In this document: piece by piece, positions 21,701 to 30,091 of the stretch
How positions within the stretch are numbered: the stretch's first letter is position 1
How the letters are laid out: every line of letters begins with the position of its first letter
Origin: Paragorgia papillata
Taxonomy: Eukaryota > Cnidaria > Anthozoa > Scleralcyonacea > Coralliidae
DNA length: 64,000 nucleotides
Assembly (NCBI GenBank): GCA_035771165.1
Contig: JAWNZC010000229.1
Location: 1,163,001 to 1,227,000, forward strand
Direction: 5' to 3'
Notes under the pieces: model-generated
Databases searched by the model: none
Told to the model about the DNA's origin: nothing
What the model saw: only the letters and a program-made list of their open reading frames with translations
Program-made: the position numbers and the translations under genes

Positions 21701-23634
21701 AGAACACACACTCGTGTTGAAAGAACACTCACTAGTGTTGAAAGAACACTCACTCGTGTTGAAAGAACACTCACTAGTGTTGAAAGAACACTCACTCGTG
21801 TTGAAAGAACACTCACTAGTGTTGAAAGAACACTCACTCGTGTTGAAAGAACACTCACTAGTGTTGAAAGAACACTCACTCGTGTTGAAAGAACACTCAC
21901 TCGTGTTGAAAGAACACTCACTCGTGATGAAAGAACACTCACTAGTGTTGAAAGAACACTCACTCGTGCTGAAAGAACATCACTAGTGTTGAAAGAACAC
22001 TCACTAGTGTTGAAAGAACACTCACTAGTGTTGAAAGAAAACTCACTAGTGTTGAAAGAACACTCACTAGTGTTGAAAGAACACTCACTAGTGTTGAAAG
22101 AACACTCACTAGTGTTGAAAGAACACTCACTCGTGTTGAAAGAAAACTCACTCGTGCTGAAAGAACACTCACTCGTGTTGAAAGAACACTCACTAGTGTT
22201 GAAAGAACACACACTAGTGTTGAAAGAACACTCACTAGTGTTGAAAGAACACTCACTAGTGTTGAAAGAACACTCACTAGTGTTGAAAGAACACTCACTA
22301 GTGTTGAAAGAACACTCACTAGTGTTGAAAGAACACTCACTCGTGTTGAAAGAACACTCACTAGTGTTGAAAGAACACTCACTAGTGTTGAAAGAACACT
22401 CACTAGTGTTGAAAGAACACTCACTAGTGTTGAAAGAACACTCACTAGTGTTGAAAGAACACTCACTAGTGTTGAAAGAACACTCACTCGTGTTGAAAGA
22501 ACACTCACTCGTGTTGAAAGAACACTCACTAGTGTTCAAAGAACACACACTCGTGTTGAAAGAACACTCACTAGTGTTGAAAGAACACTCACTCGTGTTG
22601 AAAGAACACTCACTCGTGTTGAAAGAACACTCACTAGTGTTGAAAGAACACTCACTAGTGTTGAAAGAACACTCACTCGTGTTGAAAGAACACTCACTCG
22701 TGTTGAAAGAACACTCACTAGTGTTGAAAGAACACTCACTCGTGTTGAAAGAACACTCACTAGTGTTCAAAGAACACTCACTAGTGTTCAAAGAACACTC
22801 ACTAGTGTTCAAAGAACACTCACTAGTGTTCAAAGAACACTCACTAGTGTTGAAAGAACACTCACTAGTGTTGAAAGAACACTCACTAGTGTTGAAAGAA
22901 CACTCACTAGTGTTGAAAGAACACTCACTAGTGTTCAAAGAACACACACTCGTGTTGAAAGAACACTCACTAGTGTTGAAAGAACACTCACTAGTGTTGA
23001 AAGAACACTCACTAGTGTTGAAAGAACACTCACTAGTGTTCAAAGAACACTCACTAGTGTTCAAAGAACACTCACTAGTGTTCAAAGAACACTCACTAGT
23101 GTTGAAAGAACACTCACTAGTGTTGAAAGAACACTCACTAGTGTTGAAAGAACACTCACTAGTGTTGAAAGAACACTCACTAGTGTTCAAAGAACACACA
23201 CTCGTGTTGAAAGAACACTCAGTAGTGTTGAAAGAACACTCACTAGTGTTGAAAGAACACTCACTCGTGTTGAAAGAAGAACACTCACTAGAACACTCAC
23301 TAGTGTTCGGATCATGTGAACGTGTGTCAGTTAATTACACAGACATGGTGCAATTATTTTCTCCTTACAAGGTAATGCTGGCGACTCACTTGCTTACCAC
23401 AATGGAAGGAAATTCAGCACTAAAGATAAAGATAATGATGCATACAGTGGAAACTGTGCTATGCGTCATAAAGGTGCCTGGTGGTACACTACCTGTCAAA
23501 AATCCAACTTAAATGCTTTGTATCTTCGTGGTAGTGTCAACAGACCTGCTGAAATCGTTAGCTGGTTTCACTGGAGAGGAAATCTGTATTCTTTAAAGAC
23601 GACTCAAATGAAAATCAGGCCACGTAACATTTAG
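9577..23634 (+). CDS. gene A: secreted PAN/Apple plus fibrinogen-related protein (five exons)
   Basis: Predicted exons are 9577-9718, 10495-10709, 19483-19537, 20923-21303 and 23372-23634. They sum to 1,056 nt, exactly 352 codons with the stop. The protein has an N-terminal signal or anchor segment (IEILVFVIVSTFTT), a PAN/Apple-like domain with paired cysteines (DCTRLC, QCKSVNYG, KCQLNN), a short linker exon, and a complete fibrinogen C-terminal domain (GGGWTVFQKR, NWTDYKNGFG, EYWLGLDKI, then DKDND calcium loop, GAWWYTTCQKSNLN and MKIRP). Such proteins are secreted lectin-like recognition or adhesion molecules; the ligand is unknown. The start ATG follows an in-frame stop at 9535. Intron phases are 1, 0, 1, 1. 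Introns 1, 2 and 4 are swollen by satellites and transposons. Confidence 0.85.
9781..10435 (+). repeat. minisatellite of CTCCAC/TGCTCCAC words in gene A intron 1
   Basis: About 650 bp of pyrimidine-rich, degenerate 10-15 bp units (CTCCACTTTG, CTCCACCCTG, CTCCACCATG). It fills most of intron 1 (9719-10494). Its T/C richness gives three long open frames with Leu/Ser/His/Pro composition that are not genes. Confidence 0.9.
10495..10709 (+). CDS. gene A exon 2: PAN/Apple-like domain
   Basis: The exon ends at a strong GTAAGT donor (10710). The acceptor at 10493-10494 follows TTGATTATTCTAAATAAAG and matches the phase 1 of exon 1. AGs at 10523-10524 and 10526-10527 would also keep the frame, so the start is uncertain by about 30 nt. 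It encodes the cysteine pattern of a PAN/Apple module ending FDYWEEM. Confidence 0.78.
10745..10862 (+). repeat. (TGTGCT)n simple repeat
   Basis: Hexanucleotide-like GCTTGT array in gene A intron 2. Similar GCTTGT runs occur at 19280-19375 and inside the fold-back element at 31055-31315. Confidence 0.9.
10921..11509 (-). pseudogene. 3' part of an interrupted element coding a CCCH zinc-finger protein
   Basis: The minus-strand frame 11454-10921 encodes 177 residues with two CCCH-type fingers: WCAKGDHCDFSH, and CPFLQRKGFCLKGSSCDFFH with spacing C-x8-C-x5-C-x3-H. The frame can be read further upstream to about 11496. The Ty3/gypsy element has split this sequence; the other half lies at 18610-19415. 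CCCH fingers are seen in ORF1-like proteins of some LINEs and in RNA-binding proteins. I infer a retrotransposon ORF1-like relic, but the family is not established. Confidence 0.55.
11510..11671 (-). repeat. 3' LTR of the Ty3/gypsy element
   Basis: 162 bp, starting TG and ending CA. It matches 18475-18609 except for about 27 extra bases around 11575-11602, which include a short ATCT repeat. Confidence 0.93.
11672..11690 (-). promoter_or_regulatory. polypurine tract of the Ty3/gypsy element
   Basis: On the minus strand the bases just before the 3' LTR read AAAGGAGAGGGTGA, a purine run suited to priming plus-strand DNA synthesis. Confidence 0.75.
11749..14307 (-). pseudogene. Ty3/gypsy pol, second part: RNase H and integrase
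   Basis: An 852-residue open stretch. It begins with RT connection residues, then RNase H (DTDAS at 108-112, TDHRAL near 177-182), then integrase. The zinc-binding HHCC set is His350, His357, Cys387 and Cys390. The catalytic triad is Asp419, Asp479 and Glu515. A GPY/F-type module (WKGPYIV) follows the core, and there is no chromodomain. The true pol frame enters from the upstream ORF across a one-base frameshift at 14247-14253, so the first ~20 residues of this stretch are out-of-frame sequence. Otherwise the domain is uninterrupted. Confidence 0.92.
14204..16042 (-). pseudogene. Ty3/gypsy pol, first part: protease and reverse transcriptase
   Basis: A 612-residue open stretch. The aspartic protease active site DTGA begins at residue 84 in ILLDTGATTS. 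The RT active site YLDD is at 536-539, preceded by CLDMVSGYWQVPV and FGLTNAPGTFQ motifs. The frame is lost after IQTDPEK because a run of seven T (14247-14253 on the plus strand) puts the remaining pol domains in another frame. This could be a true inactivating mutation or a homopolymer assembly error. It overlaps the gag frame by 109 nt, consistent with programmed frameshifting. Confidence 0.92.
15934..16521 (-). pseudogene. Ty3/gypsy gag, C-terminal part
   Basis: Continuation of gag below the inserted TIR element. It shows capsid-type sequence (NEDAETYADNLIDLAENAYP), an Arg-rich stretch, and a CCHC zinc knuckle in CFSCRRYGHYARDC. The open frame technically begins inside the insertion at 16557, but those first codons are not gag. 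The stop at 15934 lies 109 nt inside the pol frame. Confidence 0.88.
16522..17988. mobile_element. 1,467-bp TIR element inserted in gypsy gag
   Basis: It is bounded by perfect 15-bp inverted repeats CAGGGGCGGATTTAG / CTAAATCCGCCCCTG and flanked by a 5-bp duplication GTGTC (16517-16521 and 17989-17993). Gag reading is in the same frame on both sides once one copy of the duplication is discounted. The interior has no transposase that I can find. The CAGGGGCGGAT terminus is typical of hAT-like nonautonomous elements, although a 5-bp rather than 8-bp duplication is unusual. A direct repeat beginning GGTTGCCATGG occurs inside near 17606 and 17690. Confidence 0.85.
17989..18425 (-). pseudogene. Ty3/gypsy gag, N-terminal part
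   Basis: Starts at an ATG at 18425 (MAEEVSISDEIGEIYEG). It continues through a Ser/Gln-rich segment and a capsid-like region (RPPRPYSIGQNFKTWLAQF, then LPDSSTYKDFIDALKTRFD) to the insertion point of the TIR element. Beyond 17989 the open frame runs on into the insertion to 17871. Confidence 0.88.
18460..18472 (-). promoter_or_regulatory. tRNA-Leu-type primer-binding site
   Basis: On the minus strand, two bases after the 5' LTR, the sequence reads TGGTGGCAGCGGT. This is complementary to the 3' end of animal tRNA-Leu (CCGCTGCCA plus CCA) as I know it, giving a 13-nt match. Confidence 0.8.
18475..18609 (-). repeat. 5' LTR of the Ty3/gypsy element
   Basis: 135 bp. It lacks about 27 bp present in the other LTR but is otherwise nearly identical, so the insertion is relatively young compared with the element it split. 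Confidence 0.93.
18610..19415 (-). pseudogene. 5' part of the element interrupted by Ty3/gypsy (coiled-coil ORF1-like)
   Basis: Minus-strand open segments with frame changes. 19415-19218 has a Gln/Ala/Thr-rich repeat, then WQTPGGNSKMFNGEFLTL. 19215-18990 gives LVSNKGTLLFQGDCGKF and a Glu-rich end. 18750-18610 encodes a clear heptad coiled coil (LALQEIAKLRGELVSLRSIL). Together with the CCCH part at 10921-11509 this resembles a retrotransposon ORF1 with coiled coil and zinc fingers. The frame across the gypsy insertion is not continuous, so the host element was already decaying or is degraded since. Confidence 0.5.
18695..18805. repeat. tandem duplication of about 55 bp
   Basis: 18695-18750 and 18751-18805 are copies differing by one or two bases. 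The duplication lies in the coiled-coil coding relic. Confidence 0.92.
19483..19537 (+). CDS. gene A exon 3: 55-nt linker exon
   Basis: Bounded by acceptor TTCTTACATATTTTTAG and donor GTAAAG. Its length (3n+1) converts the phase-0 end of exon 2 to the phase 1 needed by exon 4, and it is open in the required frame (NDDSLYCPAQRNKSKQIA). Without it the PAN and fibrinogen exons cannot be joined. No transcript evidence is available. Confidence 0.7.
19680..19752. repeat. TTAACCC...GGTTAA short fold-back family, diverged copy
   Basis: Begins TAACCCTCTCAACCCTGAATC and ends GTTGAAAAGGTTAA, like the better copies at 45904-46004 and 48117-48220. Confidence 0.5.
20261..20527. mobile_element. 267-bp fold-back MITE
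   Basis: The ends are ~31-bp imperfect inverted repeats (CTACAACCCTGGCCAAAATT... / ...TTTTTGCCAGGATTGTAG). A second, internal inverted pair (CCCCTTTTCAATGTTG / CAACATTGAAAGGGG) would extend the hairpin. CTGGCCAAAATT-type ends are common in Tc1/mariner-like MITEs. It lies in intron 3 of gene A. Confidence 0.75.
20923..21303 (+). CDS. gene A exon 4: N-terminal two thirds of fibrinogen domain
   Basis: Acceptor AG at 20921-20922 and donor GTGAGT at 21304. Encodes RKSCADLYINGVKSNGVYTI, the GGGWTVFQKR core, NWTDYKNGFG and EYWLGLDKIN motifs, ending VRTYSG. Phase 1 at both ends. Confidence 0.93.
21449..23309. repeat. 21-bp minisatellite filling gene A intron 4
   Basis: About 88 units of a 21-bp repeat built from GAAAGAACACTCA plus the 8-bp palindrome CACTAGTG overlap, with A/C variation (CTAGTGTT versus CTCGTGTT) and G/C variation (GTTGAAAG versus GTTCAAAG). 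Because 21 is a multiple of 3 and stops are absent, both strands are open for hundreds of codons (LVLKEHS or NTSECSF repeats). These are not genes. A marked variant block recurs near 22536, 22937 and 23185, showing higher-order duplication. Confidence 0.97.
23372..23634 (+). CDS. gene A exon 5: C-terminal third of fibrinogen domain
   Basis: Follows the strong acceptor TTTTCTCCTTACAAG. Encodes NAGDSLAYHNGRKFSTK, the DKDND calcium-binding loop, NCA, GAWWYTTCQKSNLN, YSLKTTQMKIRP, and a TAG stop at 23632-23634. Both conserved domain cysteines are present. Confidence 0.93.
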
Positions 23635-23734
23635 AATATCTTTGTTTGCACAAAACAACGTTATCGTTAGAGAAAAGCTCAATTTAATAACCATAAATAC
23701 TTTTGTTGCGGTATTAGACATATTCATAAATGGC

Positions 23735-23857
23735 CGTGGAATTAATATTCTTTTATGTGCATATAAATTTGAACTCGTCTTCATGTGCGAAATTCAAAAG
23801 AATCGTTACTCTAAAACGAGGTCAGAGGGGCTAATTTATATGCGCATTAAAGGATTT
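23735..23857. repeat. dispersed fold-back repeat, copy 1 of 3
   Basis: Starts ATTCTTTTATGTGCATATAAATTTGAA and ends ACGAGGTCAGAGGGGCTAATTTATATGCGCATTAAAGG. The ends are inverted, and related copies lie at 32055-32195 and 44280-44430. Confidence 0.6.
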
Positions 23858-24154
23858 TAAATCATCGGCCATTTTTGAATAAGGTTTATATATATCAAGT
23901 GTCAAAGTCCGTTGTTCCTGCGTTCTGATCTTCTGATTGGGCGAGCAGTCCTCGCGTGACGGTCAAAAATATAGTCAATATATGTTGTCCGCGTTTTCCG
24001 CGTTTCCTGAGCAACATTACTATTATTTTGGAAAGCACTTAGCGACAGAGAATGAGGCCCCCTTTTCCGAAGACTGCGCCAAGAGGCATATTAAACTTTA
24101 CTGCGCATCCCACAATTTCCTCAAGGAACCATTGTTTATAAATTTCCGAGACTA

Positions 24155-25584
24155 TTTAACAATTAGTCACCAAAGTCGAGGTGATGACACTGACCTATAT
24201 ATATATAACTGGACTGCGTGTTCCTATTACCTTTGAGTTAGGAAAAGTGTCCCCAAATCGTTTTCAAAATGTCAGCATTTATGGGTCCTTTTGCTAATGG
24301 TGAAGGTCGCTGACCGATACCTAAGAACCGGACGACTGATGACACATGTTTTTAACACTGCCTGTATTTTGCTCGGCATTCAGTCGAATTATGTTATTTA
24401 TAACTCGTTCTCAAACTCATAAATAATTCATGAACCAAAAACAAAAGAAATTAATGTTTAATCAGTGCTTTGAAATCGGAGGAAAGTATACTAGTACTTT
24501 GAAATAATGCAAAATACGTTTTCAAAGTCTTGGAACTTTGAAATAAGGCAAATTATATTACGTTTCAGAGGTATCTTCGGAGTTTTGAGAAGTCAGTTCA
24601 AATACTAGTCGACGTCGGACTTTACCGGGATTACAATGAAAGCCCTCGTGCATTAAAAAGGCTCGCCTTTGGCTCGCATTTTCAAAAAGCACTTGGACTT
24701 TGAAGTAATAGTTCAAATACGAGACGGAGGACTTTACCGGGATTTCAAAGTGCGATTGCTTTTTGAAAATGCGAGCCAAAGGCGAGCCTTTTTAATGCAC
24801 GAGGGCTTTGTAATCCCGCGGTAAAGTCCGACGTCGAGTATTTGAACTGACTTCTCAAACTCAAAACTCCGAAGATACCTCTGAAACGTAATATAATTTG
24901 CCTTATTTCAAAGTCCCAAGACTTTGAAAACCTATTTTGCATTCAATTTTAAAGTACTAGTACTTTTCCTCCGATTTCAAAGCACTGATTAAACATTAAT
25001 TTATTTTGTTTTTGGTTCATGCCGAATTATTAATGAGTTTGAGAAATCTCGTATTTGAACTATTACATAAAATTTTCATATTTATAAAAGATGAAAGCTT
25101 TCTGACTAACGGGTTCTGACGGTCTTCCACTGTCCCAGTCTGATATTAGTTTGTCGTCAACAAACATAAATAATATACATGGAAAAACCAACGATTGCAC
25201 CGAAATATTTTGCTTGCATAAACTCGAAATCATGCATGTTCTACTGATATTCCTATTTGGTCAGACAAATAATCCAGCAGGCCTTTTGAGCTAACGCCAG
25301 ACGATTTTATTCACCTCTTTGGGAAACCCTCGCACAGGAACGATTTATTAATAAAGTAAGAAAATCGCTTTGTATTTACATAAATATTTTTTTTTTCCTG
25401 CGATAAGTACATGTCAGTGGTCGCTACCATTAGCAGAAGGACCCATAAATGCCGCCATATTGAAAGTGAAAATGGGGACACATTTTTGGCCAGCACCCGC
25501 AGTCCAGTTATATATATAGGTCAGTGGGTGATTATCGTTAAATATAAACGATAATCACTGAGACTGAGGTGACTAATTGTTTTA
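24155..25584. repeat. 1.4-kb imperfect palindrome (long fold-back element)
   Basis: The left arm 24155-24692 and right arm 24751-25584 are inverted copies. Matching landmarks: ACAATTAGTCACC, the GACCTATATATATA-ACTGGACTGC block, GCATTTATGGGTCCTT, TAATGTTTAATCAGTGC, and GCTCGCCTTTGGCTCGCATTTT near the centre. The right arm carries an extra ~330 bp (about 25060-25390). No transposase is seen. The transcript would form a long hairpin. Confidence 0.88.
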
Positions 25585-26450
25585 GTAAAATTTCAGGCCT
25601 GAGAACTTTTCTTCACGCTTTGACAGCTGTCTAAGCCTTCAATTCCACATACGATTAAAACTGACCCGAAATTCAAATAAGTTTATGACTAAACACTTTC
25701 TCACCTTCAAATAGTTCCAACTTAGAGCTTTTCTGTGTATACAGTCTCTATCTTTTGACGATTTATTAGGTACGTTAAAAGAATAGTCGCTGCAGTCGAC
25801 ATTTTGAAAAATAATTACATCATTGATTAGACACCATCCGTCAAAATGATGATTCCGAAATTACTTCTGAAATTTTACCAATGCAGGTTGGTTACTTTAT
25901 TGACTGTGGCCCATAAATGTACCAGACTATTAAGGGTAATTGGTCCGTTGGTTCATGTTTGAAGATAGGCCAACACTTAATGTTGGAGTTAAGTTTTATT
26001 AATTTCCATACTTCAAAAGGCTAGGTTTTCGGAAAATGTTCCAGTGAGCAGTTATCCCATCATAGTCCGTAGGATTAAATTGTTTGGAAACGCAGTGAAA
26101 ATCAAAGCAGCTAACAATGAGCTGCAATTTAAGTTGGGGGTGGCCGGAAAGTGAACAAATATTTATTTGTACAGCAATGCTGCTGTTGGCTGATTGTTTC
26201 ATTATATCAAGAATACAATGTGTAAAGAATACAAGCGCGAAAGTACACAAACGTGAACAGAAAGGATAGAACAAAAGACTTTAGCCACGTTTCAAGAGAA
26301 TCTATTTCTTCCCACGTAACATCTTCCTGAAGCATCATGCTGGGATCAAGTTTAATTAATTTCCATACGTCAGATGGACCTTGGAAGAAAGGGCCTCACT
26401 CTGTCACTTAGTGCGCATCCGTTATTTTGTCCTAGAGGAAAATATGAAAA
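25585..26450. other. noncoding intergenic sequence
   Basis: No coding feature supported. Two short similar stretches (TTAATTTCCATAC-TTCAAAAGG near 26000 and TTAATTTCCATACGTCAGATGG near 26355) hint at a decayed duplicated repeat. Confidence 0.5.
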
Positions 26451-26454
26451 CCAT

Positions 26455-26700
26455 AAATAGATAATCAGATCTTGTTTTCCTTCACTGAAAACACTGTTTG
26501 AAGGTTTTGCTCAACATTTTTGTTGTCATTTCAACACTTGATATAATAACAAAACACTTATTTCCTTCTATCTTGGCAAAACAGTGTGTTTTATGTAGCC
26601 CTTCGACGGCCGGTTGTTTTCTCGACTGCCCGTTGTTTTCTCGGTTTCACTTCGGGTGACAACGGCGGTTTTGCGAAGGGCGAGCGAGGATCGAGGTTGA
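26455..26700. repeat. dispersed repeat, copy 1 (matches 28085-28260)
   Basis: Shares TCAACATTTTTGTTGTCATTT and AACAAAACACTTATTT-like blocks and AAAACAGTGTGTTTT with 28085-28260. It is followed by a hairpin between GCCCTTCGACGG and a GCGAAGGGCG word near 26600-26688. Confidence 0.65.
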
Positions 26701-27940
26701 GCACAAGATCTCTTTGGTCAGCAGTTAATAAACATGTATAACATCATATCGTCGTGCTTCTGACATTATTTCTCTTTTCATTTCATGCGATTTTCACCGT
26801 CAACCTTTACCCCCAACAAAAACCCTAAGCCGAGTCAGAGACCTGGTTTAGAATCTAGCTGAAACGCTAACTTGACCCAGTATAGCCGAGTAGCTGGTGT
26901 ACTCCCGTGACAAAATTTCCTTTGTTGACAGTAAACCTCTAATGTGTCGGGTTAGTCTATAAGCTAGGTGACAAACGAAATTTTTAATTATTGTTAAGGT
27001 TTTTGTAGGGTTTAAGTTACCCAGAAAACCACATTCTTGCATAAATAGTGTCAGTTGCTCGTCAATGTTTTTCATGGGTAAATATACTTCGTGTTAGGTG
27101 CACAAAATAGTTTATTATATTACATATATACCATATACATATATAGTTCGTGATTCTTTCTGGTAGTGCTAGCTCGAACACAGTCCTTAACACTAACCTT
27201 AACTCTACACGTATCTAAACCTATACCCATAACTAATATGGACCTAACATGCAGTAGCGGTTGTAACAGGTCAGCGGTCTTGACCTGTGTATATATATCG
27301 ACCATCTAGCGTTAATGTTGATGATCTCGAGAAGCTATGAACTTTTAGTTAGAGGTAGTTAAATCCTTATGAATCGGACAGGAGAAGTAAATAAATATGA
27401 AGTAAAACAGCGGTGTCCTTCGGTCCTTACATGCATGTGTATTGGCTGCTGACTAAAAAGATTTTGTTTTTGTTCTCACTTGCAATGGTAGTAAAACCCG
27501 CTTCTGGACCACAAAAGTCACTGTTTCTCTATTTGTATATGTAATAGCAATTTGAAAAAACAAAACATGGACGAGTGAGTTTTTAAAAGACTATACCAAA
27601 GTAGTACGAGTCCGCAGGACGAGTATTTGGGATATTTGAAAATCTCACGAGTGCATGTTCCAAATTGCACCAGAAACCATGCTATTAATACATGAAAAAA
27701 TGTTCAATGTTGGGGACGAAACGTGCCCGAGGTCAATATCTCAAAAAGTATTTATGCTAGTGTATTGAAGTAAAACTTGGTATGCTAATAGAACAGTCAT
27801 ATTTTAATTTTTGTCCGTGTCACCTCAGATGTTACGTATTTATGACGTCGTTGGTGACGTTTAGCTAGGGTTATTGATGCCATTTCAGGACCTCTTTAAT
27901 ACGGATAAAATTTTGGTGTGTGTGTCGATCAAGACTCATT
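26701..27940. other. noncoding intergenic sequence
   Basis: No gene supported. Short open frames here have no recognisable domains. Confidence 0.5.
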
Positions 27941-28084
27941 TTTATATATCAAGTGTCAAAGTCCGTTTTTCTAGCTTTCTGATTGGGCGAGCGTTCCTCG
28001 CGTGGCGGTCTAAAAATCGTGATGTTTCCCACGTAACCCATGGCAGCGGGTAACATAACATTTATTTTTCCCTTGGGAAAAATA

Positions 28085-28331
28085 TCAAAACCGTAGATGG
28101 TCATGAGGTTCAGTTTGTCTTTGTTTTCTCCAGTTTTCTTTCATTAAAAACAATGTCTGAAGATTTTATTCAACATTTTTGTTGTCATTTGACACTTGAT
28201 ATATAACAAAACACTTATTTACTGGCACCTCGGGAAAACAGTGTGTTTTGTGGCCCCTCGACTACTCGTCTTTACCCTCGGCTTCGCCCACAAAACACAC
28301 TGTTTCCCTCGGCGCCAGTAAATAAGTGTTT
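28085..28331. repeat. dispersed repeat copy 2 with terminal hairpin
   Basis: 28209-28331 is an inverted repeat: AACACTTATTTACTGGC ... CACAAAACACACTG ... GCCAGTAAATAAGTGTT. The upstream part matches 26455-26620. Just before it, 27945-28020 matches 23890-23985 (ATCAAGTGTCAAAGTCCGTT, CTGATTGGGCGAGC), so the same composite repeat occurs twice between genes A and B. Confidence 0.7.
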
Positions 28332-28350
28332 ATTACATCATATAGTTCGT

Positions 28351-28374
28351 CTGGACGTCTGGACGTCTGGACGT
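28351..28374. repeat. CTGGACGT x3
   Basis: Three perfect copies of an 8-bp word. Confidence 0.9.
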
Positions 28375-28379
28375 ATAAT

Positions 28380-29587
28380 GCATTTACACGAGACGAAACG
28401 CATGAAATGTCGCACTAAATTTTTTTCCAAAATACGTCCAAACGCATATTATTTTTAATCTGTAATTTTAACGCTATAGACAGTTACTAGATATATTATT
28501 GCCACTAAACGTTTTTATTTTCTGCATAAACTTACTTGTATTTATCATCTAGAAGACATATTTTGACTGAACTGTAAATTAGATTGAATTGTAAATGTAT
28601 TTCTACTAGTGTGTATAGTCTACTTAACATTATTCCACTGTACTTATAGTCGGATTAGTTGTATTCATTATACAGTATAATTGTTATGTTGAGGGCCGTA
28701 AATTAGATAACCTTTATTGTTAATACGTTTCCCTCGTAAAATAGAGTTTTATATACAAGGCTAAAAGGTTTAATTAAAAAAGAAAAGCCAAACGTTTTCG
28801 ACTATGAATTAGTCATCATAATTATAGGGCAGTCTTGCCCAAAATAAAACTTTTTAGCCTTGCTTACATGTATATATATTTAACGTTTTAGCGAATATTA
28901 TGCCATAGCTTTTTATGTTTAGCTATATATGTTTTTCAAGAAACGTTTTTCTTACTAAAAGCAAGGAGTTTTTGTTTACACTGTGAGAGTGAACATGGTA
29001 ACTCAGTATTTTGATTGTATGTTGTGGTCCCGGTTGGACATTGTGTGAAATTTTATGCCTGATTAAACATGCACACGTTAATAATAACGATCTCGCACTG
29101 TGAGTGATTTACAAATTTACAAGCTTTTGTATAGTGATCATTGGAACAAAATATTGTGTTATCTTTATCGCCTCAAAGACCTCGCAAAACACAAGATATT
29201 TATCTGTGAGTTTTTGGCTAAAGGTATCTGTGCTTTATTTTACATTCTAATAGCTGAATTTTAGCATTAATTATTGTTTATAATTACGTAAGAAAATTGT
29301 CAAAATTGTATAAAACCTGGAAATGTTTAAGAATGATTTGATTCATATGTTTATTGTCTTAATTTTTAGTTATAGCTATATATCACATATTCATACTTGC
29401 ATGCATGTTAGGTGTTCAGAATACTGGCCTAGTGCATACACCATAAAGATCGATTATACTAAGATCCTAAGATATTATACCTAAGATCCGAAACAGTAGT
29501 TGCATTAACACATATCAAAATAATTAGATAGCAGTAATCACCATTGGCACTACTATAACTTTGGACGTACATTTTAAGATCATATAT
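28380..29587. other. noncoding AT-rich sequence
   Basis: No gene supported. It contains a short inverted pair near 28756-28864 (AAGGCTAAAAGGTTT / ACTTTTTAGCCTT). Confidence 0.5.
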
Positions 29588-29643
29588 GATTAGAGCGTCT
29601 AACCGTTAATTAGAAGGTTGCAGGTTCGAACCCTGTCTGGGGC
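29588..29643 (+). pseudogene. tRNA-Asn(GTT)-like 3' portion
   Basis: An anticodon arm (TCTAA, loop CCGTTAA, TTAGA; anticodon GTT at 29605-29607), a variable loop and a T arm (GCAGG TTCGAAC CCTGT) with a canonical B box are present. The D arm is reduced to AGAGCG, and there is no 5' strand to pair with CTGGGGC, so it is not a complete tRNA. It is a tRNA pseudogene or the head of a SINE. Confidence 0.6.
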
Positions 29644-30024
29644 TAAGAAATCTTTTCTGAGTAATTGAGCTTGACGAACGTCCAACAAACGTCTCTTATA
29701 TTACAACAAGCTCGCAGACGTACCACATGCACTACATGTATACGTACAATTTATCATATCATATGATCATGTCGACCATTTAATGGTCCTTAATTATCCG
29801 TTGTAAAACTGAAATTAATGAAATTAATCACAACATTCAATTTCTATGGTAGTTCAGTGGTTCTAGTATATTCCTTACTTTAATTGCCTTTCGTTATACT
29901 TTGTCATGTCTTATAACTCAGAATAGATCATGTAAATAATGAAGCTTTCAGATACTAATATATATTACTTTTTTACTAACTCTATTTTTTCTCGATTTTA
30001 ATGTTTAAATAGTTTATTGTAATT

Positions 30025-30091
30025 ATGCCAATCAATTCTCCAAGTATTGTACTTGTACTTGTGTTAATTACACATCAAAGTGTTGATGCAG
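30025..30091 (+). CDS. gene B exon 1: signal peptide
   Basis: 22 codons (MPINSPSIVLVLVLITHQ, then SVDA) plus one base, ending at a GTAAGA donor; phase 1. The hydrophobic core and small residues at the end fit a cleavable signal peptide. Confidence 0.78.

Noticed and set aside
21408..23512. Open frames up to 566 codons made of LVLKEHS or NTSECSF repeats
   Set aside because: 21-bp minisatellite artefacts on both strands; the frame running into exon 5 is not the fibrinogen frame.
25311..25496. 61-codon minus-strand open frame
   Set aside because: Lies in the right arm of the long palindrome and has no domain.
26848..27305. Minus-strand open frames of 61-75 codons
   Set aside because: No domain, no convincing splice sites, AT-rich composition like the surroundings.
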